DNA of 64,000 bases from Halobiforma lacisalsi AJ5 (GCF_000226975.2 NZ_CP019285.1:1984001-2048000); one strand, 5' to 3'. Shown: positions 24,926 through 34,912, counted from the first letter of the stretch. Program-made: numbers and translations. Notes: generated by a model not told the origin, from the letters alone.

Positions 24926-27382
24926 TCACTCATCCTGATTCTGACTTGCAGGAAGCGTAAACGAAAAGATCGACCCCTCTCCGGGTTCTGAGTCGACCCA
25001 GATCTCGCCGCCGTGGCGCTCGACGACCCGCCGAGCCAGCGCGAGGCCAATGCCTGTCCCCGAGTGTTCTTCGTGGGTGTGCAGTCGTTGGAACACTTCG
25101 AAGATACGCTCCTGTTCATCAGGATCGATCCCAATACCGTTATCCTGTACTGAAATACTCCATCGGTCGCCATCACGCGTGGCGGAAATGTCGACCTTCG
25201 GTGGCTCGTCGCCGCTGTACTCGATCGCATTACTCAGCAGGTTCTGGAAAACCTGGCGCAACTGGTTGTCGTCGCCATCTACACACGGGAGATCGTCGGT
25301 CGTGATATCAGCGTTCCTCTCGTCGATCCGCATTTGGAGATCGTCGCGAACGTCATCGAGGACATCGTCGAGGTCGACCGGTTCGAACGGATCGCCACGC
25401 GTTTCGATGCGCGAGTACTCGAGCAGCCCGTCGATCATTTGCCGCATCCGCTCGGCGCCGTCGATGGCGAACTCGACGAACTCTTCGCCGTCTTCGTCGA
25501 GCGCATCGCCGTATCGATTCTCGATCAATTGGAGGTAGCTCGTGACCATTCGCAACGGCTCCTGGAGGTCGTGGGAGACGGAGTAAGCGAACTGCTCTAA
25601 CCGTTCGTTCGACTCCTCGAGTTTGCGCTGGTACTCCCGTCGTTCGGTAACGTCTTGGACGACGAGCATCCCCGCAAACACCTCTCCGCCGTCGTTTCTG
25701 AGGGGCAAGGTATAGGCGAACAGATTTTGATCGTTGTACTCGGCCTCGAACGAATTCGCCTCGCCCTCCAGCGCAGCCTCGAAGTACGGTTCGATCTCCT
25801 CGACGATGTCGTCCGGATAGATGTCGTAGACACTGTTTCCGATCCGATCCTCCGGAGAGACACCGGTCGCGTCCAGCAACTCCCCACCGATGGCCGTGTA
25901 CTGCAGGTCATCGTCGAACAGGCCAACCGCACCGTTTGGGAAGTTTTTGACGAGTGTCCGGTAGCGCCGTTCGGACTCCTCGAGCGCACGTTCGCGCTCC
26001 TTTCGTTCGGTGATGTCAGTGTAATGCTCGATGCGGCCGCCGGCGTAGAGCCCGGACTCGATGGGCTGGCTCCAGTGGTTTACCCAGCGTTCCTCGAGGC
26101 TCCCCTCGCCGAGGACGTGGCTCTCGAACTCCTCGGTGTAAGTGTTGTCCTCGTAGGTGGCGGTCACGCGGTTGGCGAACCGTTCGGGCTCCTCGAAGAT
26201 ACCCGCGATCTCCGCCTCGATGAGCGCTCGTTTGTTCCGACCGACGATCGTCTCGCGATCGAGTCCGAAGAATTCCTCGATCGCCTCGTTGATCCAGACG
26301 ACCTCGAAGTCGGAATTCAGGATGAACGTTCCCACGTCTGATGTGTCGAGGACGTCGTTCGTCAGCGACCGATAGCGCGCCTCGCTCTCCCTGAGTGCCT
26401 GTTCGCGCTCCTTGCGCTCGGTGATGTTTTCGATGGCGAACACAGCACTCTCGATCTCTCCGTGGTCGTCGTAGACCGGCGCTCCGTTGATAGAGATCCA
26501 GACTCGTTCTCCATCCGGACGAGATATTCCACTGACATGATCGAACACGGGTTCTCCGGACTCCATAATTTGCGGGAAAGGCTTCTCGTCATCCGGGAGT
26601 GGTTCGCCGTCAACGTCGACTTCGGTCCACTCGGGATCGTCAAAGCTGAGGTCGTTGATCCGGTCTTTGCTCCGACCGTAGATTTCCTCAGCGCGGTCGT
26701 TGGCGAACTGCATTTCGCCGTCACTGTCAACGATCGTGATGCCGATTGGACTCGTTTCGACGATCGTTTCGTAGCGGCTCAGTTCTCGTTCACGTCGCTT
26801 CCGTTCGGTGATGTCCCGGGAGTAGACCGACAGGCCCGATTCAGAGGGATAGATGGCGTTCAGAAACCACTTGTCCCACGGAGGATAGTAGTCTTCGAAG
26901 ACTACGACCTCTTGTGTTTCAAGAGACTCATACAGTGCGTTCTCGTACGTCTCCGTGAGATTCTCGGTACGGATGTCCGAACCAATTGCGTCCTCGTTCA
27001 GTTCAAAAAGGTCCGCTGCAGTGTCGTTCAGATAGCGAAAGCGGAGTTCTTCGTCGAGGGCGTAGAACCCGTCCGAGATTCGATCGAAGACCTTGCCGAG
27101 GTCGCTGTCTACCGCATCCCTTTCCTGCCCCTTCGGTAACGCTTGTCCGTCCGTGAATGGCTGCCACCACACGCGTCCGTTCCCTCCGACTTTCTTTGTG
27201 TCGAGTCGGTCGTGACCGACGAGTCGTTCCAAGCGCTCGTAGGTGCTCCGGCGGCCGAGGTCGAGTTGTTCGGCCACCTCGGTTGTCGTCATGGGTGCCC
27301 CTCCCGATTCGAAGAGAGCGAGGGTTTCTCGAAGTGTACTCGTCAATTGCGAATCGGTCACTGCTTCAGTTACTGATGACAC
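24926..27382 (-). CDS. Sensor histidine kinase with N-terminal HTH and four PAS domains
   Basis: An 818-residue soluble kinase. The N-terminal winged helix (about 10-75) has MTTTEVAEQLDLGRRSTYERLERLV. Four PAS domains follow at about 95-195, 205-325, 335-455 and 465-580, each ending in the ITERKxRE or VTERREY linker. A HisKA domain carries SVSHDLQEPLRMV (phospho-acceptor His), and the HATPase domain has N-box NLLSNAIEYS, G1 DNGIGID and G2 GTGIGLALARRVVE. There is no membrane segment, so it senses cytoplasmic signals such as redox, light or small molecules. The start is GTG. An HTH at the front of a kinase is unusual and hints at DNA binding. No response regulator is adjacent. Confidence 0.9.
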   Translation of the reverse strand: MSSVTEAVTDSQLTSTLRETLALFESGGAPMTTTEVAEQLDLGRRSTYERLERLVGHDRLDTKKVGGNGRVWWQPFTDGQALPKGQERDAVDSDLGKVFDRISDGFYALDEELRFRYLNDTAADLFELNEDAIGSDIRTENLTETYENALYESLETQEVVVFEDYYPPWDKWFLNAIYPSESGLSVYSRDITERKRRERELSRYETIVETSPIGITIVDSDGEMQFANDRAEEIYGRSKDRINDLSFDDPEWTEVDVDGEPLPDDEKPFPQIMESGEPVFDHVSGISRPDGERVWISINGAPVYDDHGEIESAVFAIENITERKEREQALRESEARYRSLTNDVLDTSDVGTFILNSDFEVVWINEAIEEFFGLDRETIVGRNKRALIEAEIAGIFEEPERFANRVTATYEDNTYTEEFESHVLGEGSLEERWVNHWSQPIESGLYAGGRIEHYTDITERKERERALEESERRYRTLVKNFPNGAVGLFDDDLQYTAIGGELLDATGVSPEDRIGNSVYDIYPDDIVEEIEPYFEAALEGEANSFEAEYNDQNLFAYTLPLRNDGGEVFAGMLVVQDVTERREYQRKLEESNERLEQFAYSVSHDLQEPLRMVTSYLQLIENRYGDALDEDGEEFVEFAIDGAERMRQMIDGLLEYSRIETRGDPFEPVDLDDVLDDVRDDLQMRIDERNADITTDDLPCVDGDDNQLRQVFQNLLSNAIEYSGDEPPKVDISATRDGDRWSISVQDNGIGIDPDEQERIFEVFQRLHTHEEHSGTGIGLALARRVVERHGGEIWVDSEPGEGSIFSFTLPASQNQDE

Positions 27383-27680
27383 ACATGAATAAGCCCTCCG
27401 GCGTTGGAGTCTGTATAAGATAAGGAGAATTACAAGTATTCTTCGCGCAGGATATGCGCTCTATATTCACCACCCCACATCTGACAGGAACCGGAGAGGT
27501 CACAAATCGTCGTGTTACACCGCTCTCCTGTCCTGGGAGCGGATTCACGTAACAATTCAAATAAACGAATCTCGTTGATAATTGCTGGTAAAATGGCACC
27601 GGAAGTCCGACACGGACGCTAGCACGAGGGGGCGCCGAAAAAGCAACTGCTGCTGACAAGACGAATCGTCGGCGAACTCG
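27383..27680. other. Gene-free AT-rich stretch with kinase promoter
   Basis: A 298-bp region clearly lower in GC than its surroundings. A CTTATACAG box on the minus strand at about 27412-27420 lies about 33 nt before the kinase GTG. The rest shows no convincing gene. A minus-strand translation containing LNCYVNPLPGQESGV looks faintly protein-like and may be relic sequence, but I cannot assign it. Confidence 0.35.
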
Positions 27681-28415
27681 TCACTCCACGGTGACCGTCT
27701 TCAGATCCTCGGCGAACCGAACCTCGCCGTCGTAATGGGTGCCGATCGACTCGAGCATCTCGTCGTGGCGGCCGTCCGTGTGGGGGTAGAGGTGGGTGAG
27801 GTAGACCCGGCCGATGTCGTGGCCGGAGAGTTCCTGCCCGAGGGTTTCGGGCGTCGGGTGGTTCGAGACGTCGACGTCGTCCGGGAACGAGCAGTCGTGG
27901 GCCAGGATCGCCGACTCGTCGGCGAAGTTCGCCAGGCCGGCGAAGGCCTCGCTGTCGCCGCTGTACGTGAACAGGTCGCCGAACCGGTAGGCGAGACAGG
28001 GCAGCGAGTGGCGGGTTTCGTAGGCCGAGACGTCGAACCCGGCGACGGAGAACTCCCCGGCGACGACCTCGCGGACCTGCAGGTCGATCCGCCCCTCCAT
28101 GTAGTCGTGGACCGACAGCAGGTCGTCGACCAGCCCCTTCGTCCCCTGGGGGCCGACGATCTCTAGGTGCTCCTCGCCGGCGAGCCAGCGGGCTTTCATC
28201 AGCGGCAGCAGGTCCGCGACGTGGTCGAGGTGGTGGTGGGTAAGCAGGATCGTCGACACGTTCTCGTAGCCGACGCCGGACTGCTGGAGCCGGTGGAGGA
28301 CGCCGGACCCGCAGTCGATCAGGAGCGTGCGGCCGTCGTCCTGCACCAGGATACCGGTCTGGAAGCGTTCGCCGGTGGGCATCGCGCTTCCGGTCCCGAG
28401 AAAGGTGATGCGCAT
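27681..28415 (-). CDS. MBL-fold hydrolase, RNase Z-like
   Basis: A 244-residue metallo-beta-lactamase fold protein starting MRITFLGTGSAMPTGERFQTG. Metal ligands are visible in THHHLDHVADL, YETRHSLPCLAYR, YSGDSEAF, AHDCSF and YLTHLYPH. The layout matches RNase Z-like / arylsulfatase-like MBL proteins, but the family's exosite arm is not obvious, so the substrate may be RNA or a small molecule. A CCTTTTGCC box at 28438-28447 gives a leaderless start at the ATG at 28415, which is preferred over an upstream in-frame start. It is in the same orientation as trmO, 75 bp apart. Confidence 0.82.
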   Translation of the reverse strand: MRITFLGTGSAMPTGERFQTGILVQDDGRTLLIDCGSGVLHRLQQSGVGYENVSTILLTHHHLDHVADLLPLMKARWLAGEEHLEIVGPQGTKGLVDDLLSVHDYMEGRIDLQVREVVAGEFSVAGFDVSAYETRHSLPCLAYRFGDLFTYSGDSEAFAGLANFADESAILAHDCSFPDDVDVSNHPTPETLGQELSGHDIGRVYLTHLYPHTDGRHDEMLESIGTHYDGEVRFAEDLKTVTVE

Positions 28416-28490
28416 GCGAGTGGCTGTGCCCGGCCGGGGCAAAAGGATTGCGCTGGCCGCCGGATCCGGAGCCGACGACGGCGCTTTCCG

Positions 28491-28880
28491 TCACTCGAGG
28501 GGTGCCTTCAGGTCGACCACCGGCGATCCGTCGAGCATATCCACCCCGGAGACGGCGAGTCGACGCCCGTCGACCGCACGCACACGGCAGGTCGTCACGC
28601 AAATCGGGTTCGGACGGTGGGGCGACCGCGTCGAGAAGACTCCTCGCTCCCCGTCGCGGACCCGGAGGACTGACCGATCCGCCTCGTCCGCGATCCAGAG
28701 GACGTCGACCGTTTCGCCGTCCTCGATGCCCTCGAGTCCGGGCTCGAACGCCGGCGCAAGGACGATCTCGCCGTGGGTGGGCTCCTCTCCCTCGAGTCCC
28801 TGCCGCGGGGCCTCGTCGCTCGTCTCGAAGGGCGTCCGAACCTCACCGATCGGCTCGAGTTCGAACGGTGGTTCTGTCAT
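28491..28880 (-). CDS. trmO: TrmO, tRNA m6t6A37 methyltransferase
   Basis: A 129-residue protein of the TrmO (YaeB/VirR) family. It starts FELEPIGEVRTPFETSDEAPRQG, contains DRSVLRVRDGERGVFSTRSPHRPNP with the family-defining S-P-x-R-P-N-P box, and ends SGVDMLDGSPVVDLKAP. TrmO methylates N6 of threonylcarbamoyladenosine at position 37 of ANN-decoding tRNA using SAM. The ATG at 28880 fits the family N-terminus; the longer frame upstream is not conserved-looking. A weak TTCAAG box about 27 nt upstream supports this start. Confidence 0.9.
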   Translation of the reverse strand: MTEPPFELEPIGEVRTPFETSDEAPRQGLEGEEPTHGEIVLAPAFEPGLEGIEDGETVDVLWIADEADRSVLRVRDGERGVFSTRSPHRPNPICVTTCRVRAVDGRRLAVSGVDMLDGSPVVDLKAPLE

Positions 28881-29313
28881 CGGTGGGGGTTCGAGCGGGG
28901 ATGGCTTGAACCCCATCGCCAGTGGACCGCGGGACGACAGTCCGGACGATACTACCTTCACATATGAAGCTGCATTCATTCATCGGTCGACAGAGTTACC
29001 ATCGGGGTCCGACACAATACGCCTCCGTCTGGAAATCGAAGGCTACCAGCAACAGTTATTCGGCGTGGAAACGGACTCGAAGACCGTACCTCCGGATCGA
29101 TCGAACATCTCACCGCACCCGGATCGTAGCTATCGGATCGGAGTTCCCGAACACTCGGTTGGGCAGTATATTCATATAATCGGGGTAAAAACGACGGGGT
29201 AAGGATCAGGGCCGGCGGGATCGAGATGCGGGCTCGATCGGTCGGCCGGAAGAACGGGACGAGAGGAACGGACACCACGGGGTCACAGACCGGGTCACGA
29301 CGAGAGCTATCGT
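28881..29313. other. Gene-free intergenic stretch
   Basis: 433 bp between divergent trmO and the sensor kinase at 29314. I find no gene, repeat or clear core promoter for the kinase; an AT-rich patch at about 29166-29195 (GTATATTCATATAATCGGGG) is the best promoter candidate and would imply a 5' leader of over 100 nt. Confidence 0.3.
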
Positions 29314-31644
29314 ATGACTATGGCATCAACGCTCACCGAAACCGGGGGACGGACTGGAAACGACGAACAACGTGGCGGGAGTTTCTCGTCGTCGGTTACG
29401 GTGCTGCTCGTCGACGACGACGAGGCCTTCGTCGAACTGGTCGCTGACTACCTCGAGCGGGAACACGGGTTCGCGACCCACACCGTCACCCGGGCGGATC
29501 GGGCCCTCGAGTTCCTCGAGCGCGGAGCGGAGACCGTCGACTGTCTCGTCAGCGACTACCGGATGCCGGGCACGGACGGACTGGAACTGCTCGAGACGGT
29601 GACCGACAGCTACCCGGAGCTTCCATTCGTGATGTTCGCGGGGCAGGGCTCCGAGGAGGTTGCGAGCCGTGCGATCCAGCGGGGTGCGGACGACTACCTC
29701 CAGAAGGACACCGGCCGGATCCGGTACGACCTGCTCGCGACTCGGATCCGGAATTGCGTGACGATCGCCCGCCAGCAGCGACAGCTCCGGAACCTCTACG
29801 ATGCGATCGAGGACGCGGGCCACGCACTGGTGGTCACCGATCGGCAGGGGACGATCACGTACGCGAACCCGTCGATGGCGGCGCTGTCGGGATACGAGGT
29901 CGAGGAGTTGATCGGCGAGACGCCGGCGCTCCTCAAGTCCGGCGTCCACGACGACGAATTCTATCAGGATCTGTGGGAGACGGTTTCGAACGGCGAGGTC
30001 TGGCAGGGCGAGGTGGTCAACGAGCGCAAGGACGGGAGCCGGTACGTCATCGATCAGACGATCGCCCCGGTCACGGCGGGCGGACGGACGATCGGTATGG
30101 GGGACGGGGACGACGTCTCCGGAGATGGCCCTCGACCGGCTGTCGAGGGGTTCGTCGCGATCAACCGTGACGTCACCGAGCGCAAGGAACGCGAGCGGGA
30201 ACTCCGCCAGTTCCGCAACGCGGTCGAACGCGCCGGCCACGCCGTCCTCATGACCGACGCCGAGGGGAGGATCGAGTACGTCAACGAGGCGTTCGAACGA
30301 ATCACGGGGTACGACCGTGAGGACGCGGTCGGCCGGACTCCGGCGATCCTGCGATCCGGCGAACACGACGAGGCGTTTTACCGTGAACTGTGGGAGACGA
30401 TTACGGATGGAGAAGTCTGGCAGGGCGAGGTGATCAACGAGCGCAAGGACGGAACCCAGTACGTGGTCGATCAGACCATCGCACCGATCACCGACGCCGA
30501 CGGGGAGGCGGTCGAGGGGTACGTCGCGATCAACCGGGACGTCACCGAACGCAGGGAACGCGAGCGGGAACTTCGCCAGTTCCGCAAGGCCGTCCGCCAC
30601 GCAGGTCACGGTGTCCTGATCACCGACGCCGCAGGCACGATCGAGTACGTCAACGAGGCGTTCGAAGGGATGACCGGCTACTCGAGCGCGGAGGTCATCG
30701 GCCGAACCCCCGCGATCCTCAAGTCCGGCGAACACGACGAGGGGTTCTACCGGGAGATCTGGGAGACGATCCTCGAGGGCGAGGTCTGGCAGGGTGAGGT
30801 GATCAACGAGCGCAAGGACGGAACCCAGTACGTGGTCGATCAGACCATCGCGCCGATCACCGCGACCGGGCAGGGCGGAGGTGGCGACGGCACCCCTTCG
30901 CCGGACGACATCGAGGGCTTCGTCGCGATCAACCGCGACGTGACCCGACTCAAGGAGTACGAGCGGGAACTCGAGGGGCAAAACGAGCGGCTCAAGGAGT
31001 ACGGCCACACCGTTGCACACGACCTCCGGAACCCGCTGACCCTCCTCGAGGCCGAACTCGAGACGCTCCGGACGGTCGCCGAGACGGCCGATTGCGACGA
31101 CGAGAGGGTCGACCCCGCGGCCGTGCGGGACCGGTGTTCGAACGTCGACGAGGTCGTCGACCGGATGCGAACGCTGATCGACGACCTGCTGACGATGGCC
31201 GAACAGGGCCAGCTGGTGCTGGATCCGGACCCGGTCTCCCTCGAGACGGTCGCGGCCGAAGCACACCGACAGATCGGTTCCGACGTCGACCTGTCCGTCG
31301 AGGACACGACCGTCGACGCCGACCCGGACCGGTTGCGCGAACTCCTCTCGAACTTGCTTCGCAACGCTGTCGAACACGTCGGCGAGGACGTCGTGGTCCG
31401 CGTCGGTCCCCTCGACTTCGAGGACGGATTCTTCCTCGAGGACGACGGGCCGGGCATTCCGGAGTCGGACCGAGAGCGGGCGTTCGACCGCGGGTTCACG
31501 ACCGCCGAGGACGGCACGGGGTTCGGGCTGGCGATCGTCGAGCGGATCGCAAACGCACACGGGTGGGACGTCGCCGTGACGGAGGGGAGCGACGGCGGCG
31601 CCCGGTTCGAGTTCCGTGTCGAGGGCGGCGAGACGGATCGTTGA
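29314..31644 (+). CDS. Hybrid sensor: response-receiver, three near-identical PAS domains, histidine kinase
   Basis: A 776-residue soluble protein. The receiver domain (about 28-145) has acidic pair DDDE, phospho-acceptor Asp in LVSDYRMPGTDG and conserved Lys in YLQKD. Three PAS domains (about 160-285, 292-410, 415-545) share GxTPAxLxSGxHD and the EVWQGEVxNERKDG core, each followed by an INRDVTE/TR linker. HisKA carries VAHDLRNPLTLLEAELETL. The HATPase domain has NLLRNAVEH, DDGPGIPESDRE and GTGFGLAIVERIANAHGW. PAS domains 2 and 3 are nearly identical at DNA level at 123-codon spacing. It is likely a cytoplasmic multi-input kinase whose receiver is controlled by another kinase. No membrane segment. 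Confidence 0.92.
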   Translation: MTMASTLTETGGRTGNDEQRGGSFSSSVTVLLVDDDEAFVELVADYLEREHGFATHTVTRADRALEFLERGAETVDCLVSDYRMPGTDGLELLETVTDSYPELPFVMFAGQGSEEVASRAIQRGADDYLQKDTGRIRYDLLATRIRNCVTIARQQRQLRNLYDAIEDAGHALVVTDRQGTITYANPSMAALSGYEVEELIGETPALLKSGVHDDEFYQDLWETVSNGEVWQGEVVNERKDGSRYVIDQTIAPVTAGGRTIGMGDGDDVSGDGPRPAVEGFVAINRDVTERKERERELRQFRNAVERAGHAVLMTDAEGRIEYVNEAFERITGYDREDAVGRTPAILRSGEHDEAFYRELWETITDGEVWQGEVINERKDGTQYVVDQTIAPITDADGEAVEGYVAINRDVTERRERERELRQFRKAVRHAGHGVLITDAAGTIEYVNEAFEGMTGYSSAEVIGRTPAILKSGEHDEGFYREIWETILEGEVWQGEVINERKDGTQYVVDQTIAPITATGQGGGGDGTPSPDDIEGFVAINRDVTRLKEYERELEGQNERLKEYGHTVAHDLRNPLTLLEAELETLRTVAETADCDDERVDPAAVRDRCSNVDEVVDRMRTLIDDLLTMAEQGQLVLDPDPVSLETVAAEAHRQIGSDVDLSVEDTTVDADPDRLRELLSNLLRNAVEHVGEDVVVRVGPLDFEDGFFLEDDGPGIPESDRERAFDRGFTTAEDGTGFGLAIVERIANAHGWDVAVTEGSDGGARFEFRVEGGETDR

Positions 31645-31798
31645 GGGGCCGTCTCCCCGCGGCACGTCGATCGCGAGACGACGAGCGCGTCGAGAGTCGC
31701 GACGGGGCGCGACTGCACCGTCGCAGTTCGATTCTCACCCGGTCGTAATCGGCGAGGGGTTCTCGGTCCATGCGGGCATACCCTAACATAGAAGGCCA

Positions 31799-32065
31799 GT
31801 GACTCCCGCTCGAATCCACCTCGAGTACTACGACAAACTCCTGCTCGCCATTGTCGCGAGCCTCGGGTTCGGAATGGCGATCGGGCTTGCAACGTCGGTC
31901 GCTTTCCTCACGGGCCTGGCGGGTGGCGCGGTGCTCGCGACGGTGTTCGTCTACGACGCGATGTTCCGGAATCCGCCGATTCCGGCCGGCTCCGCGCGGG
32001 CGAAGGTCGCCGCCGTCGTCTGGCACGCGTTCCTGCTCGTCACAGTCGGCGCGGCGGTCGTCTGA
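31799..32065 (+). CDS. Small two- or three-helix membrane protein
   Basis: 88 residues from a GTG. It begins ARIHLEYYDKLLLAIVASLGFGMAIGLATSVAF, then a Gly-rich helix (GLAGGAVLATVFVYDAMF), a polar loop FRNPPIPAGSARAK and a last helix VVWHAFLLVTVGAAVV. I do not recognise a function. It lies between the kinase and lhr genes in the same orientation but with 154 and 81 bp gaps, so an operon is not certain. Confidence 0.6.
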   Translation: MTPARIHLEYYDKLLLAIVASLGFGMAIGLATSVAFLTGLAGGAVLATVFVYDAMFRNPPIPAGSARAKVAAVVWHAFLLVTVGAAVV

Positions 32066-32146
32066 CCTGTCGACGGTTTCCGGGCGCGTTTTACTTCCGC
32101 CTCGGTGGCCAAACCCTCTTACACGCCGGGTCCTCAGTCCACGGTG

Positions 32147-34912
32147 ATGGACGGAACCGACGGTCTCGAGTTGCCCGTCGACGACGCCCTCCCGTTCGAT
32201 CCGGCCGAGACGACGATCGAGGACGGCGACGTGTTCGCGTTGCTCGAGCCCGCGGTCCGCGAGTGGTGGCTCGAGGAGTTCGGCGAGTACGTCCCCGAGA
32301 ACGACGGCTTCTTCACGCCGCCACAGCGCGGCGCGATCCCGAACGTCCACGAGGGGGAGAACACGCTGATCTGTGCGCCGACGGGGTCGGGGAAGACGCT
32401 CGCGTCGTTTACCTCGATTATCGACGAACTGTACAAGCGCGACCGCGACAGCGAGGAGGGGCTGGAGAACTCCGTCTACTGCCTGTACGTCTCGCCGCTG
32501 AAGTCGCTGGCAAACGACATCCACCGCAACCTCGAGGTGCCCCTCGAGGGGATCGAGTCGATCGTCGCCGACCGGGACGACCAGGAGATGGGCGAGATCC
32601 GCCACGCCATCCGCCACGGCGACACCTCCTCGAACGACCGCCAGAAGATGCTCGAGGAGACGCCCCACATCCTCAACACGACGCCGGAGACGCTCGCGAT
32701 CCTGCTGAACTCGCCGAAGTTCCGCGAGAAGCTCCGCACCGTCGAGTACGTCATCGTCGACGAGATCCACTCGCTGGCCGCCGGAAAACGCGGCACCCAC
32801 CTCTCGGTGAGCCTCGAGCGACTCGCGGCGATGGCCGACGGCGAGATCACGCGGATCGGCTGCTCGGCGACGATCGAGCCGCTCGAGGAGGTCGCGGAGT
32901 TCCTCGTCGGTCGCCGGGAGCCTGGCGGCGAACCGAGGGAGTACGACATCGTCGATGCCCGCTTCGCCCGCGAGTTCGACATCGAACTCGAGTGTCCGAC
33001 CGACGATCTGATCAACACGCCCCGAGAGGTCGTCCAGGAGCGGTTCTACCGACAGCTCCACGAGCACGTCCAGGACCACACGAACACCCTCGTATTCACC
33101 AACACCCGGTCGGGCGCGGAACGGGTACTGCACAACCTCCGCGAGCGGTTCGACGGCTACGACGAGGACAACTCCGCCTGCCACCACGGCAGCCTCTCGA
33201 AGGAGGTCCGACAGGACGTCGAGCGGCGGCTCAAGGAAGGGAGCCTCGACGTCGTGACCTCCTCCACCAGCCTCGAGCTTGGGATCGACATGCCTCACGT
33301 CGACCTCGTCGTCCAGGTCGGATCACCGAAGTCGGTCGCCGCCCTCCTCCAGCGAATCGGACGGGCCGGCCACCGCGTCGGCCAGACCGTGACCGGCCGG
33401 GTCATCGCTCTGGACCGGGACGAACTGCTCGAGTGTGCCGTCATGCTGAAGAAAGCCGAGGAGGGGTTCGTCGATTCGGTGTCGATCCCGGAGAACGCCC
33501 AGGACGTCGCGTCCCAGCACGTCTACGGGATGGCCATCGCCGAGGTCCGCCCCGAGTCGGAGGTGAAAGCGATCCTCCGGCGGGCGCATCCGTACCGGAA
33601 CTACTCCGAGACGGAGTGGGAGTCGCTCTGTCGCTACCTCACGGCCGACTACGCCGGCCTCGAGGAGAAGAACGTCTACGCGAAGATCTGGCGCGACGAG
33701 AACGACCCGCCGGACGGCGAACACCACTACGAGGAGTTCCCGGTCGGCGAACCCCTCATCGGCAAGCGGGGCCGGCTGGCGCGGGTGATCTACATGACAA
33801 ACATCGGCACCATTCCGGACTCCTTTACCTGCGACGTCTACACCCGCGCGAGCGACGAGTGGGTCGGCCAACTCGACGAGGACTACCTCGACACCTTGGA
33901 GAAGGGTGACGTCTTCGTCCTCGGCGGCGATCACTTCGAGTACCGCTACCGGCGGGGCTCGAAGGTCTACGTCGACCGCACGAGCGCCCGCCCGACGGTT
34001 CCCTCGTGGTACTCCGAGCGGCTCCCGCTGTCGTACGACCTGGGCCGGGAAATCCTCGCGTTCCAGGGCCAGCTCCTCGCACACTACGACGAGGGCGGGC
34101 CGGCCCGCGTCCGCGCCTGGTTGCGGGAGTTCCCGCTCGACGACGACAGCGTGCGGGCGATCGCGCGGCTGTTCGACCACCAGTTGCGGTACGCCGGCGA
34201 GGAGAGCGTCAGCACCGACCGTCGACTCGCGGTCGAGGTCGAGCGTGACCGCGAGGAGTACGAGCGCCACTACTACGTCCACTCGACGTACGGCCGGAAG
34301 TTCAACGACGGGCTCTCGCGACTGCTGGCCTACCGCTGCGCCCAGGAAGCGACGGCCAACGTCCGCGTCGCCGTCGCGGACAACGGCTTCGTGCTCTCGA
34401 TGCCGCTCAACCGCAAGGTCGATCTCGAGGCGATCCTCGCGGACCTCGAGGCCGACCAGGTCCGGGCGGATCTGCGGGCAGCCCTCGACGGCACGGACCT
34501 GCTCCAGCGGTACTTCCGGATCAACGCGACCCGCTCGCTGATGATCCTCAAACGCTACAAGGGCTACGAGAAGTCCGCGAGCGAACAGCAGGTCTCGAGC
34601 GAGATGCTGCTGGGCTTCGCGGAGGACTTGTCGGAGTTCGCCGTCATCGAGGAGACGTACCGCGAGATTCTCGAGGACAAACTCAACGTCACGGAGATCG
34701 AGGACGTCGTCGACGCGATCGACACCGGCGATATCGACGTGGAACGGCACCTCGTCGACTCCCCGACGCCGCGGGCGTTCGGCCTCGCGACGCTGTCGGC
34801 CAGCGACGTCGTCCTCGCGGAGGACGAGAGCGCCGCCCTGCAGGCGTTTCACGACCGCGTGCTCGAGGAGATCGGCGACGACTCGCTTCCGGGGGTCGCG
34901 TCGGAGGACTGA
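32147..34912 (+). CDS. lhr: Lhr-type ATP-dependent helicase
   Basis: A 921-residue superfamily 2 helicase. RecA1 has the Q-like FTPPQRGAIPNVHEGEN, Walker A APTGSGKTL, YVSPLKSLANDI, the DEIH box with DEIHSLAAGKRGTHL, and SATIEPLEEV. RecA2 has VFTNTRSGAERVLHNL, TSSTSLELGIDM and QRIGRAGHR. It is followed by a winged helix and the Lhr-core C-terminal beta domain (FVLGGDHFEYRYRRGSKVYV). Archaeal Lhr proteins translocate 3'-5' on single-stranded DNA and act on replication or repair intermediates. The ATG at 32147 is preferred because a CTCTTACAC box lies 27 nt upstream. Length matches the Lhr-core family. Confidence 0.9.
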   Translation: MDGTDGLELPVDDALPFDPAETTIEDGDVFALLEPAVREWWLEEFGEYVPENDGFFTPPQRGAIPNVHEGENTLICAPTGSGKTLASFTSIIDELYKRDRDSEEGLENSVYCLYVSPLKSLANDIHRNLEVPLEGIESIVADRDDQEMGEIRHAIRHGDTSSNDRQKMLEETPHILNTTPETLAILLNSPKFREKLRTVEYVIVDEIHSLAAGKRGTHLSVSLERLAAMADGEITRIGCSATIEPLEEVAEFLVGRREPGGEPREYDIVDARFAREFDIELECPTDDLINTPREVVQERFYRQLHEHVQDHTNTLVFTNTRSGAERVLHNLRERFDGYDEDNSACHHGSLSKEVRQDVERRLKEGSLDVVTSSTSLELGIDMPHVDLVVQVGSPKSVAALLQRIGRAGHRVGQTVTGRVIALDRDELLECAVMLKKAEEGFVDSVSIPENAQDVASQHVYGMAIAEVRPESEVKAILRRAHPYRNYSETEWESLCRYLTADYAGLEEKNVYAKIWRDENDPPDGEHHYEEFPVGEPLIGKRGRLARVIYMTNIGTIPDSFTCDVYTRASDEWVGQLDEDYLDTLEKGDVFVLGGDHFEYRYRRGSKVYVDRTSARPTVPSWYSERLPLSYDLGREILAFQGQLLAHYDEGGPARVRAWLREFPLDDDSVRAIARLFDHQLRYAGEESVSTDRRLAVEVERDREEYERHYYVHSTYGRKFNDGLSRLLAYRCAQEATANVRVAVADNGFVLSMPLNRKVDLEAILADLEADQVRADLRAALDGTDLLQRYFRINATRSLMILKRYKGYEKSASEQQVSSEMLLGFAEDLSEFAVIEETYREILEDKLNVTEIEDVVDAIDTGDIDVERHLVDSPTPRAFGLATLSASDVVLAEDESAALQAFHDRVLEEIGDDSLPGVASED

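Noticed and set aside
27383-27680. Possible insertion-sequence or TnpB remnant in the AT-rich gap
   Set aside because: No terminal repeats, no transposase motifs and no target duplication could be seen.
31690-31798. tRNA-like TTCGATTC segment
   Set aside because: No acceptor stem, anticodon arm or 3' end pairing could be built around it.
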